Assembly (NCBI GenBank): GCA_003242115.1
Contig: QBMP01000169.1
Span: 1 to 9,891 of the forward strand
DNA: 9,891 nucleotides
Direction of reading: 5' to 3'
From: Phormidesmis priestleyi
Lineage (GTDB): Bacteria > Cyanobacteriota > Cyanobacteriia > Phormidesmidales > Phormidesmidaceae
Shown here one piece after another: positions 1-5,253 of the stretch (positions are counted from its first letter, which is position 1; each line of letters starts with the position of its first letter). The notes beneath the pieces are model-generated. The model worked only from the letters and a program-made list of their open reading frames with translations, was not told where the DNA came from and did not search any database. Made by a program: the position numbers and the translations under genes.

Positions 1-27
1 TAGCCTCCGAACGAAAATTCCGACATG

Positions 28-61
28 CTCTGCTTTTATCTAGGATGATAACAGAGTTTTT
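28..61 (+). terminator. Terminator-like hairpin with T-run
   Basis: CTCTG (28-32) pairs with CAGAG (52-56), and inside it TTATC (36-40) pairs with GATAA (47-51) around a 6-nt loop, with a 3-nt bulge on the left arm. Five T follow at 57-61. The stem is A/T-rich and modest in strength. It would end a plus-strand gene lying to the left of the window. No gene is visible in 1-113. Confidence 0.4.
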
Positions 62-176
62 GTGGTGCCAGAGCTAGCCTGTGAACCGTAGTTCTTTTTC
101 GCTATCGAAAGATTGAAGTGAACCCCTAAATTTAGACAGTAAAATCAGGTGACAGGAAATACTGGACTTGCCAGTA

Positions 177-224
177 TCACCTTTTTTCTTCAAATTCACT
201 GGGCGTCAAGTAGCTCAAATCATA
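177..224 (-). pseudogene. IS3-family orfB transposase, C-terminal remnant
   Basis: The minus-strand frame reads YDLSYLTPSEFEEKR followed by TGA. IS3-family DDE transposases (orfB) commonly end with a motif close to LGYLSPxEFE followed by basic residues and a stop just inside the inverted repeat, which is the position seen here. Everything upstream, including the DDE catalytic core, is missing. The fragment begins directly after the orfA remnant, so one large internal deletion joined the two. Confidence 0.6.
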
Positions 225-226
225 TG

Positions 227-429
227 TTACAACTCCGCTATTTGTGCTTCTGAATCCTCGCCCACGTCTGCTCCACCAAACGCCTGATGAGCCTGCTTGA
301 GAAATTCGTTCCGCCAACGGTAATCACCGATGCATGGACTTTATGGGCGCGACTGGCTGCGCTGGCCGCTGACAATCTCCAGCCCAACTTTTGCCTTGAA
401 TTCGCGACTGTAATTTCTTTGCTTGCCAT
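227..429 (-). pseudogene. IS3-family orfA, broken
   Basis: From the ATG at 429 the expected orfA frame is entered only after a one-base shift: it reads GKQRNYSREFKAKVGLEI, the usual start of the IS3-family orfA helix-turn-helix protein (compare the general pattern YSxEFKxKVALEAL). The frame then meets an in-frame TAA at 341-343. It resumes as WRNEFLKQAHQAFGG and ends with AQIAEL and a TAA at 227-229, matching the W(K/R)xxFL and IAEL elements of the family. The middle of the HTH is shortened. OrfA normally binds the element ends and makes the frameshift product with orfB. This copy is dead because of the shift after the start codon, the internal stop and the lost middle. Confidence 0.65.
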
Positions 430-450
430 GATCTTTTCCCCTTATGGACG

Positions 451-624
451 TTAGCTTACGCTCTCTCGGCTCTGTCCTAATTTTGGGGGCACTACAATTT
501 GGCGGGCAGCGATAAAAGCAGACGTGGGGACATCCGTTATGCGGGGATAGTAGATGCCGGTGGCGTAACGGATAGCGGCTTGAGTCGTGTTGTCTTCCAC
601 AAGAGTGACTCCATGATAGGTCAC
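451..624 (-). pseudogene. Unrecognised reading frame cut by the IS3 relic
   Basis: From a GTG at 622-624 the minus strand reads a protein-like sequence of 43 residues, beginning MTYHGVTLVEDNTTQAAIRY and containing ATGIYYPRITDVPTSAFIAA, up to the boundary of the IS3 relic at 496. It then runs into the element and stops at 451-453. The composition is balanced and codon third positions favour C, G and T, unlike the neighbouring frames. A TGA lies directly before the GTG, so the start, if real, is there. If the element and one AT flank are removed, the frame continues with only a few codons and a TAG, so the insertion may have hit the 3' end of a gene of about 45 codons. I do not recognise the family. 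It could also be a chance frame. Confidence 0.35.
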
Positions 625-680
625 TCACTCAGCTCAGCGCGCTTCACCCGCCTTGTGGCTATGATGCTATTCTGGAAGAT

Positions 681-686
681 TATAAT
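681..686 (+). promoter_or_regulatory. Possible -10 element of the pentapeptide gene
   Basis: A perfect TATAAT lies 18 bp before the ATG at 705. No good -35 box is seen at the right distance (TTGTGG at 653-658 is too far). If it is used, the 5' leader is only about 10-12 nt long, which fits the lack of a Shine-Dalgarno sequence. Confidence 0.35.
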
Positions 687-704
687 GCTGTATTGATTCC
701 AATC

Positions 705-1088
705 ATGTCCGAAGCTTCCTCTCCAATTGAAACCGCTGACGCTTTGATTCTGGCTTACAGAGCGGGTCAGCGTAGCTTTGCGAACCTAAGCTTATCCTCA
801 GTTGATCTGAGCCGTGCCGACTTAAAGGGAGCCGATCTGAGCTATGCCGACTTTAGCGAAGCTAACCTCAGCGGGGCCAATCTACGCGGTGCGGATCTGA
901 GCTACGCGGCCTTAGGCGAAACCAACTTCACTGGGGCAGATCTTCGAGGAGCCATGCTAATCGGCACAGACCTGCGAAATGCAGTCTTGGCAGATACCCT
1001 ACTTCAGGGTGCTGACTACGATCCAGATGAAACCCACTTCCCAAACGGGTTTGACATCAAAGCCGCTGAGATGCGTCCAGATCGTTAG
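705..1088 (+). CDS. Pentapeptide-repeat protein
   Basis: A 127-aa protein with about sixteen consecutive pentapeptides of the A(D/N)LXX type covering residues 25-104 (for example LSRAD, LKGAD, LSYAD, LSGAN, LRGAD), which fold as a right-handed quadrilateral beta-helix of about four coils. A short N-terminal helix-like stretch (ETADALILAYRAGQ) precedes it. The C-terminal tail, YDPDETHFPNGFDIKAAEM, follows the T-x-FP-x-GFD-x-xAAxM pattern found after the repeats in many cyanobacterial members. No signal peptide or membrane segment is visible, so it is probably cytoplasmic. The molecular role of such proteins is mostly unknown; the DNA-mimic gyrase-protecting type is only one branch, and nothing here points to it. 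The ATG at 705 is preferred over an in-frame TTG at 693 because homologues start close to the helix and TATAAT lies just upstream. Confidence 0.88.
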   Translation: MSEASSPIETADALILAYRAGQRSFANLSLSSVDLSRADLKGADLSYADFSEANLSGANLRGADLSYAALGETNFTGADLRGAMLIGTDLRNAVLADTLLQGADYDPDETHFPNGFDIKAAEMRPDR

Positions 1089-1104
1089 AGATCAAAGTCT
1101 CTAA
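1085..1104. terminator. Hairpin between convergent genes
   Basis: TTAGAGA (1085-1091) and TCTCTAA (1098-1104) form a perfect 7-bp stem with a 6-nt loop. It overlaps the stop codon of the pentapeptide gene and lies before the convergent regulator gene. There is no T-run on either strand, so it is a weak terminator candidate. Confidence 0.3.
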
Positions 1105-1162
1105 TGGATCACCCTATTTCTGAGCATTCTGACGTTCGTGCCGAATGAAATGACACCTGACA

Positions 1163-1861
1163 TTAGTACATCTCTTTTAAGGCCCTTAGCTGCTGGCAAT
1201 CGGCAATTGTAATGATGCCTCCGCGTCGATAAGTAACAACAGGGCGCAGTTGCTTGAATAATCTCACACATTCCTCATAGGTAATGCCGATACTGCGGGC
1301 AATTTGATAATAGGTAAGCTGTGATTTAATCTGCTCTCCGCCCGTGACAGGCGCGCAACCTATATTACTCACCATGTATTCTAAGTAGTTTATCAGGCGG
1401 ACAATCGCCCGCTCTGAAACTAGCCCATGCATTCGATTGTGAAGCTGTTGCAGCCGCTGATTAAACACCCCTAGCAAATGTAGTGCCAGCTCGGGCGTTT
1501 GGGAGAACCCTGCTAACAAGGCTTGCCGCTTTAATGTAAGTACGGTAGCTGGTTCAATCGCTGTCGCGGTGGCGGGCGCTTTGCCATCTCCAAAGAGGGC
1601 TGAAGCCGCAAATATCTCCCCCGCAGGCAGAATTCGTAAAATCGTCTCCTTACCAGATGGGGCGATTTTGGTAATGTGAAGCCGTCCTGACATCAATACA
1701 TGCAGGCAGGCAGGCAAATCATCCCCTTCAAAAAACAACACTGCTTCAGTTGCATATTGCTTTAGCTGGCAGTGCGGAATTAGCTGCTCTAGCATTTGGG
1801 CAGGCAGGCCGGTGAATAGCGATATGTCTTGGAGCTGATTGACATTAATTTTTTGGGTCAT
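1163..1861 (-). CDS. Crp/Fnr-family transcriptional regulator
   Basis: A 232-aa protein with the two-domain Crp/Fnr layout. A cyclic-nucleotide-binding-like beta-barrel spans about residues 11-118 (FFEGDD, the SGRL turn, GKETILRILPAGEIF). A dimerisation helix spans about 119-160. A C-terminal winged HTH at about 181-220 contains LTYYQIARSIGITYEECVRL and ends in RRGGIITI. Glu82 of the GE motif is kept, but the Arg-Ser pair that binds cAMP in CRP is replaced by a KAPATA stretch, as in non-cAMP members such as DNR/NnrR-like regulators. The N-terminal cysteine cluster of FNR is absent (cysteines at 31, 52, 169, 198 and 222), so a 4Fe-4S oxygen sensor is unlikely. The ligand is unknown. It is divergent from a methyltransferase gene across a spacer with a matching operator-like palindrome. 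A 6-bp hairpin (CTTAAA/TTTAAG, 1864-1879) sits directly before its ATG. Confidence 0.88.
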   Translation of the reverse strand: MTQKINVNQLQDISLFTGLPAQMLEQLIPHCQLKQYATEAVLFFEGDDLPACLHVLMSGRLHITKIAPSGKETILRILPAGEIFAASALFGDGKAPATATAIEPATVLTLKRQALLAGFSQTPELALHLLGVFNQRLQQLHNRMHGLVSERAIVRLINYLEYMVSNIGCAPVTGGEQIKSQLTYYQIARSIGITYEECVRLFKQLRPVVTYRRGGIITIADCQQLRALKEMY

Positions 1862-1953
1862 GGCTTAAACCCATTTAAGTTATTTTCTCAGGTTTTGCGA
1901 AGACGCCTTATTCATCAGAATGGTTCTTAACGACAGCGTTGCTCACTTAGCTT

Positions 1954-1982
1954 ACGGCATGGGTGACGGCATGGGTGACGGC
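1954..1982. repeat. 12-bp tandem repeat, about 2.4 copies
   Basis: ACGGCATGGGTG occurs twice without a gap (1954-1965, 1966-1977), followed by a partial ACGGC. It lies in the divergent spacer, 13 bp left of the palindrome at 1995-2018. It may have arisen by slippage. A role as a protein-binding site is possible but not shown. Confidence 0.7.
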
Positions 1983-1994
1983 TCAGACTTGAGT

Positions 1995-2041
1995 GTTCTA
2001 TGAGGTAGCTCATAGAACGGATTGAGGCGCTCTGACATACT
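1995..2041 (+). promoter_or_regulatory. Crp/Fnr-type operator and candidate -10
   Basis: GTTCTATGAG (1995-2004) and CTCATAGAAC (2009-2018) form a perfect inverted repeat with a GTAG spacer. Its core is TGA-N6-TCA (2001-2012), the spacing of Crp/Fnr-family boxes (FNR TTGAT-N4-ATCAA), although the outer bases differ from the E. coli consensus. CATACT at 2036-2041 is a reasonable -10. A start near 2048 would put the operator centre (2006.5) at about -41.5, the class II activator position. The site lies between a Crp/Fnr regulator gene and the methyltransferase gene, which makes local or autogenous control the simplest reading. No experimental support is available here. Confidence 0.6.
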
Positions 2042-2064
2042 GAAGTCACTATTCTCAGGTAAAG

Positions 2065-2844
2065 ATGATGACTCAGATTAATCTTAAAACGGCCCCTGGC
2101 CATCAGGTGTTAGCCGCTGCTGGAAAGCAAGCCCTGCGCCCAGGCGGATATAAGGCTACCGAACAGCTTTTTACTTGGGCTAACTTCAAGCCTGATGAGA
2201 CCGTTCTAGAATTGGCCGCTAGCTTTGGGCATAGCGCGATCGCCTTAGCCCAGCGCTACGGTGTGCGGGTCGTAGGAATTGAGAAAGACCCCGATAGTGT
2301 GACCCGTGCTCGTGAAAATGTCGCCGCCGCAGGCTTGAGCGATCGCATCGAAATCATTGAAGGGGATATTTTTCACTTAGAGAGAATTACAGAACAGTTT
2401 GACTATGTACTGGCAGAAGCGATTTTGACCATGCAATCTGCGGCTGGTAAGGCCAAAGTGTTGGCTGGAATTCGCGATCGCCTTAAACCTAACGGTCACT
2501 TTCTCAGCCAAGAGCTGCGCGTGAGCGGCTCCGATATCGACAGCATTCATCGAGACCTCTCTGCCACCATTCGCGTAAATTCACAGCCTCTTTCTGCCGA
2601 GGATTGGATAGCCGCCTGCCAAGCCGCAGGGCTCAACATCGAGCACCATGCTGTTGGCCCCATGACGCTGCTCAACCCGCGCCAAATCGCCCAAGAAGAA
2701 GGGGTGCCTACCCTGCTCACCATCGGGTGGAACATGCTGACTCGCCCTGTTCTGCGGCAGCGTATTCTTGCTATGCGAGATACCTTCAGGCGTCATAGCA
2801 GCGACTTGGGATATATCGTACTTTGCTTAAAAAAGGAGAATTAG
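2065..2844 (+). CDS. Class I SAM-dependent methyltransferase
   Basis: A 259-aa protein with a Rossmann-type methyltransferase fold. Motif I is VLELAASFGHSAI at residues 47-59, a variant of the usual GxGxG loop. The acidic residue after strand 2 is in GIEKDP (Glu73), and EGDIF at 99-103 is the adenine-side motif. YVLAEAILTM (114-123) and the RLKPNGHFLSQELR segment (139-152) correspond to strands 4 and 5. The C-terminal third (about 175-245) is helical and probably holds the substrate site. The substrate cannot be told from sequence. The gene starts with ATG ATG, with AGG a few bases upstream (2057-2059); either ATG is possible. It is the first gene of the plus-strand series next to the divergent Crp/Fnr regulator. 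It is not closely similar to the TehB encoded further downstream. Confidence 0.85.
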   Translation: MMTQINLKTAPGHQVLAAAGKQALRPGGYKATEQLFTWANFKPDETVLELAASFGHSAIALAQRYGVRVVGIEKDPDSVTRARENVAAAGLSDRIEIIEGDIFHLERITEQFDYVLAEAILTMQSAAGKAKVLAGIRDRLKPNGHFLSQELRVSGSDIDSIHRDLSATIRVNSQPLSAEDWIAACQAAGLNIEHHAVGPMTLLNPRQIAQEEGVPTLLTIGWNMLTRPVLRQRILAMRDTFRRHSSDLGYIVLCLKKEN

Positions 2845-2847
2845 GCC

Positions 2848-2961
2848 ATGTCAACCTCTCTAAATTTCTGCCGAAATACCCTTTATTCAGCTTACAGGAC
2901 AGGCGCGTTAGCAGCGGCTTCAAATCTGGCTTTCAGACTCACACTTTCTAAAGTTGGTTAG
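2848..2961 (+). CDS. Possible 37-aa peptide in the methyltransferase operon
   Basis: An ATG three bases after the methyltransferase stop opens a 37-codon frame ending at TAG 2959-2961. It starts MSTSLNFCRNTLYSAYR and continues GALAAASNLAFRLTLSKVG, basic (about four Arg/Lys, no acidic residues) and able to form an amphipathic helix. A near-perfect Shine-Dalgarno AAGGAG (2833-2838) lies 9 nt before the ATG, inside the end of the methyltransferase gene. This is far better than most starts in the window, and the downstream YwiC-like gene begins only 19 bp after the stop. The family is not recognised. The alternative is that the SD serves nothing and the 135-bp spacer is a leader or decayed DNA. 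Confidence 0.4.
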   Translation: MSTSLNFCRNTLYSAYRTGALAAASNLAFRLTLSKVG

Positions 2962-2979
2962 CAACACAAGGTTAGTACT

Positions 2980-3827
2980 ATGACGCCGAGTTCAGCCCAG
3001 TCTCTTGACCAAAAGCCCAATACACAGAAAAATACCAAACAGAAGTCAAATCAGTGGTTCTCTCCCACGGTTTCTCCAGAGCATGGAGCCTACGTGGTGC
3101 TAATAGTTTCCTTCTTGACGGGAGCCGCCGCCGCACAGCAGTGGACTTGGGCGACAACGCTGGCGCTGCTCTGTGCCTTTTGTGGTTTTCAGGCAGAGCA
3201 TCCGCTGATGGTGCAAATTAAACAGCGGCGCAGTTGGAAGCCTAGATTTTTACTGTGGAGTGGCATTTATGGAGGGCTTGCGATCGCGATCGCAAGCTGG
3301 TTATTCTGGCGCAATCAAGAGAATTGGCCTTTGCTAATGATCTATGGCACAGCTCTAGCAGAACCGTGATAGATGGGGCCTTGGTATGGCAGCGCCAGCA
3401 AAAATCAATCTTGAACGAACTGGTGACGTTTGCGGCGGTCTGTTTGTCGGCCCCCTTAGCTTATGTCGTGATCACTGGGATGTTGACTTGGCCAATAGTC
3501 GGGCTATGGATACTCAACACCTTGTTTTTCTCCAGCGCTATTTTCACCGTCAAGCTACGGAAGGTGCGAACGGCATCTATTGCACCAGGGCTGATTTTTC
3601 ACGCGCTGGCCACTTGCATGGTTGTTCTGCTGTGGTACATACACTGGCTATTGCCGGTGACCGCTGCTGCATTTGGCGTTGCCGTGCTTAAGTTTGGGCT
3701 AATTATGTGGCAAAAAGACTGGTACATTAATACTAAAATTCAGTATGGGGCGCTGTTGGAAACGAGTGCAAGCTTACTGTTTTTGGCGATCGCATCCCTG
3801 TCGCTACTGCCACCTTATCTGAAGTAG
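2980..3827 (+). pseudogene. YwiC-like integral membrane protein, frameshifted
   Basis: Two plus-strand frames give the two halves of one protein of about 281 residues. The first (2980-3369) starts at an ATG with AAGG 8 nt upstream and holds the N-terminal P-EHGAY motif (the PxEHGAW-type signature of the YwiC-like family) and two to three membrane segments (VLIVSFLTGAAAA, LALLCAFCGF, WSGIYGGLAIAIASWLF). It stops at a TGA at 3367-3369. The second resumes one base back at about 3366 with VIDGALVWQRQQKSILNELV, the hydrophilic loop usual in the family, then four to five further membrane segments up to LLPPYLK. One base has been lost in about 3340-3368. The family's function is unknown; in Bacillus subtilis ywiC lies beside fnr and the nar genes. 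This copy is either a recent pseudogene or carries a sequencing error. Confidence 0.75.
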
Positions 3828-3886
3828 AAAAGCCAAAATAAACAATCTAGAATCAACAAACCAAAATCAATAAGGTAAGAATCGTC

Positions 3887-4792
3887 ATGACTATCGAAAA
3901 TACAGACCTGCTGGTTAAATACAAAACCCTGCCGCCCTGGACAGAAACAACACTGCCAGCGTCTTTTCAAACCCGACACAACACCAAGTCTGGCACCTGG
4001 GGAAAAATTACGGTAGAAGCTGGCCAACTGCAATACGATTCTCTCAATGAAGCCGGAGCCGTCATCTCTAGCAATATCATTACTGCGGATCATCATGATT
4101 TTTTTGTTTTGCCTGAAGTCTGGCATCGGGTGAAGCCTTTGGGAGACTTGCGTTGCCTCGTAGAGTTTTACTGTCAGCCCCAGGATTATTTTCAAAAAAA
4201 GTATCAGTTTCCCGCGCCCCATCGTGATGTGCAGCAGCTCATGGAAGGGCCTTTGGCAGACTGTTCCGATTTAAATATTTTGGATTTGGGCTGTGGCAAA
4301 GGGCGCAATGCCACCTATCTCTATGCGCTGCAACATCGCGTCACCGCTTTGGACAAAAATGTCAGTGCCATCGAATCTTTGCAGCGGATCATTCAGCTTG
4401 AAGAGGCCGCAGAGAGATTTCAAGCCCATGTTTATGATATCGAATCTGCGGCGCTTAGCGAATATTGCGACGCGGGCAACAGCTACGATCTAATCATCTC
4501 TACAGTCGTTTTTCAGTTTCTGCGCCACGAGTCTCTTGCTGCTGTCATTTCAAACATGCAGGCCCACACAAAGCGCGGCGGGCATCATTTCATCGTTGTT
4601 CCAGTCTCTTCTCCAGGCGCTCCCTGTCCCATCGACTTTCCTTCGATCTTTGCGTCCCAAGAATTGCAGAACTACTACGCTGACTGGCAAGTTTTAAGCT
4701 ATCAAGAACAGCCGGGAACCTTTCATCGCAAAGATAGCAATGGCCAGCCGATCAAAGCTGCATTTGCAACGCTGCTGGCGCGCAAAAAATAA
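3887..4792 (+). CDS. tehB: TehB-type tellurite-resistance methyltransferase with N-terminal cupin-like domain
   Basis: A 301-aa two-domain protein. Residues about 10-98 (KYKTLPPWTETTLPASFQTR, then TWGKI, then PEVWHRVKP at 76-84) are the DUF1971 cupin-like domain that precedes TehB in the long form, as in Haemophilus influenzae (about 286 aa); E. coli TehB lacks it. Residues about 112-300 are the SAM methyltransferase: motif I ILDLGCGKGRNA (131-142), acidic ALDKN (154-158), and DLIISTVVFQFL (201-212). Family members use SAM to methylate tellurite or selenium oxyanions into volatile or less toxic forms in the cytoplasm. Only weak SD-like AAGG lies upstream. The 59-bp gap to the YwiC-like gene contains no terminator, so co-transcription is likely. 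Identification is confident; the true substrate in this organism is not known. Confidence 0.9.
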   Translation: MTIENTDLLVKYKTLPPWTETTLPASFQTRHNTKSGTWGKITVEAGQLQYDSLNEAGAVISSNIITADHHDFFVLPEVWHRVKPLGDLRCLVEFYCQPQDYFQKKYQFPAPHRDVQQLMEGPLADCSDLNILDLGCGKGRNATYLYALQHRVTALDKNVSAIESLQRIIQLEEAAERFQAHVYDIESAALSEYCDAGNSYDLIISTVVFQFLRHESLAAVISNMQAHTKRGGHHFIVVPVSSPGAPCPIDFPSIFASQELQNYYADWQVLSYQEQPGTFHRKDSNGQPIKAAFATLLARKK

Positions 4793-4844
4793 AAGTTGTT
4801 GTTGCGATTCTCCATAGAAGAGGCTTCACCATCGCGCTGGCTCG

Positions 4845-4955
4845 TCAGTTTGCATCTACACCGACAGCGATCGCTCTTTTCTCAAATTGACCATCGTCTG
4901 CCGGGCGCTTGGATCTTAATGGTTTTGTTGCGTGAATATTTTCTGGGGGATGCAT
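4845..4955 (-). CDS. Possible 36-aa peptide
   Basis: ATG at 4953-4955 on the minus strand, preceded by AGGAG (4964-4968) at a spacing of 8 nt, opens 36 codons ending with TGA. The product starts MHPPENIHATKPLRSKRP and ends KRAIAVGVDAN; it is hydrophilic and basic and is not recognised. Part of its end is only the HIP1 octamer in translation (AIA). It is supported by the Shine-Dalgarno alone, so it may be a chance frame. Confidence 0.22.
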   Translation of the reverse strand: MHPPENIHATKPLRSKRPADDGQFEKRAIAVGVDAN

Positions 4956-4985
4956 CGCCTTATCTCCTAACTTTATGCAGGTGTT

Positions 4986-5159
4986 TTAGGGCTTTAAGGC
5001 ATAGCTATTCGGCAGTCCCAAGTGCGTCATCCAATTGAGCGCAGCACAAGCGAGTAATAGCTCTGCGGCTTGGTTGTTAAAGGTGCGACGAGCGCAGGTA
5101 TATGGATGGGCAGTATTTCGATGATATATTATCGCTAACTCATACTCTTTGTGCAGCAA
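4986..5159 (-). pseudogene. Unrecognised protein-like frame, possible gene remnant
   Basis: From a TTG at 5157-5159 to the TAA at 4986-4988 the minus strand reads 57 codons, including LLHKEYELAIIYHRN, RRTFNNQAAELLLACAALNW and MTHLGLPNSYALKP. The sequence is well balanced, has a plausible amphipathic helix and looks more protein-like than the other frames here. There is no ATG and no ribosome binding site, and a TAG lies at 5172-5174. It could be the C-terminal end of a decayed gene, for example from a mobile element, but I cannot name a family. Confidence 0.25.
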
Positions 5160-5203
5160 CGCCGTTACTTTCTATAAAACTAATTGCAGCTAATGCCCAC
5201 GTT

Positions 5204-5229
5204 AAAAGGCCGACTGCAAAACAGCCGAC
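5204..5229 (-). terminator. Rho-independent terminator of ndhH
   Basis: On the minus strand, 25 nt after the ndhH stop, GTCGGCTG (5229-5222) pairs with CAGTCGGC (5216-5209) around a 5-nt TTTTG loop. The stem is 8 bp with two G-U wobbles in RNA. It is followed by C and four T. Position, stem and T-run fit an intrinsic terminator. Confidence 0.65.
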
Positions 5230-5253
5230 ATTTTAAGCTTACCTATCTCAGGC

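Larger units (their letters stand above)
114..496 (-). mobile_element. Internally deleted IS3-family element (relic)
   Basis: The two ends form an imperfect inverted repeat: TGAAGTGAACCCC at 114-126 on the plus strand against TGTAGTGCCCCC read on the minus strand from 496, both continuing into matching A/T-rich blocks and GACA. This TGTAGTGCCCCCA-type end is typical of IS3-family elements (IS150-like). Inside, on the minus strand, are a damaged orfA start and the last codons of orfB, with about 1 kb of the usual element missing between them. It therefore cannot encode a transposase and would move only if one acted in trans on its ends. The flanks share only AT, so no clear target duplication remains. 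It cuts an older reading frame (see 451-624). Confidence 0.75.
4793..5203. other. Spacer between tehB and ndhH with weak small frames
   Basis: No convincing gene. Two minus-strand frames are the only notable content. One, at 4845-4955, has a good Shine-Dalgarno and codes for 36 residues. The other, at 4986-5171, is open for 61 codons without an ATG. They are listed separately. One HIP1 octamer lies at about 4867. A plus-strand frame from a TTG at 4796 has no family resemblance and no ribosome binding site. Confidence 0.5.

Noticed and set aside
1..26. A gene starting on the minus strand at 26 (MSEFSFGG) and leaving the window
   Set aside because: Only eight codons are visible, with no clear ribosome binding site. 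This is too little to support a call.
159..187. A terminator inside the IS relic: ATACTGG/CCAGTAT stem followed by a T-run
   Set aside because: The stem is 7 bp, but the T-run begins four bases later and lies over the remnant of orfB coding sequence. It is possibly functional against read-through, but not supported well enough to list.
499..696. A plus-strand frame of 65 codons from a TTG before the pentapeptide gene
   Set aside because: It has no ribosome binding site and no family resemblance, and it overlaps a more protein-like minus-strand frame. Most likely chance.
1163..1861. A true FNR-type oxygen sensor or cAMP-binding CRP
   Set aside because: The N-terminal cysteine cluster of FNR is missing, and the Arg-Ser pair of the cAMP pocket is replaced by a KAPATA stretch. 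Only the general Crp/Fnr family is supported.
3340..3369. Programmed -1 frameshifting in the YwiC-like gene
   Set aside because: No X XXY YYZ slippery heptamer lies before the TGA and no strong downstream structure was seen. A one-base loss is simpler.
3815..4222. A 135-codon open frame on the minus strand opposite the start of tehB
   Set aside because: It is fully antisense to the TehB cupin-like domain, which has clear family motifs. The minus-strand translation has no recognisable family or ribosome binding site.
4796..5038. A plus-strand 80-codon frame starting with TTG after tehB
   Set aside because: It is rich in Arg, Leu and Ser with no domain, ribosome binding site or ATG. It looks like a chance frame.
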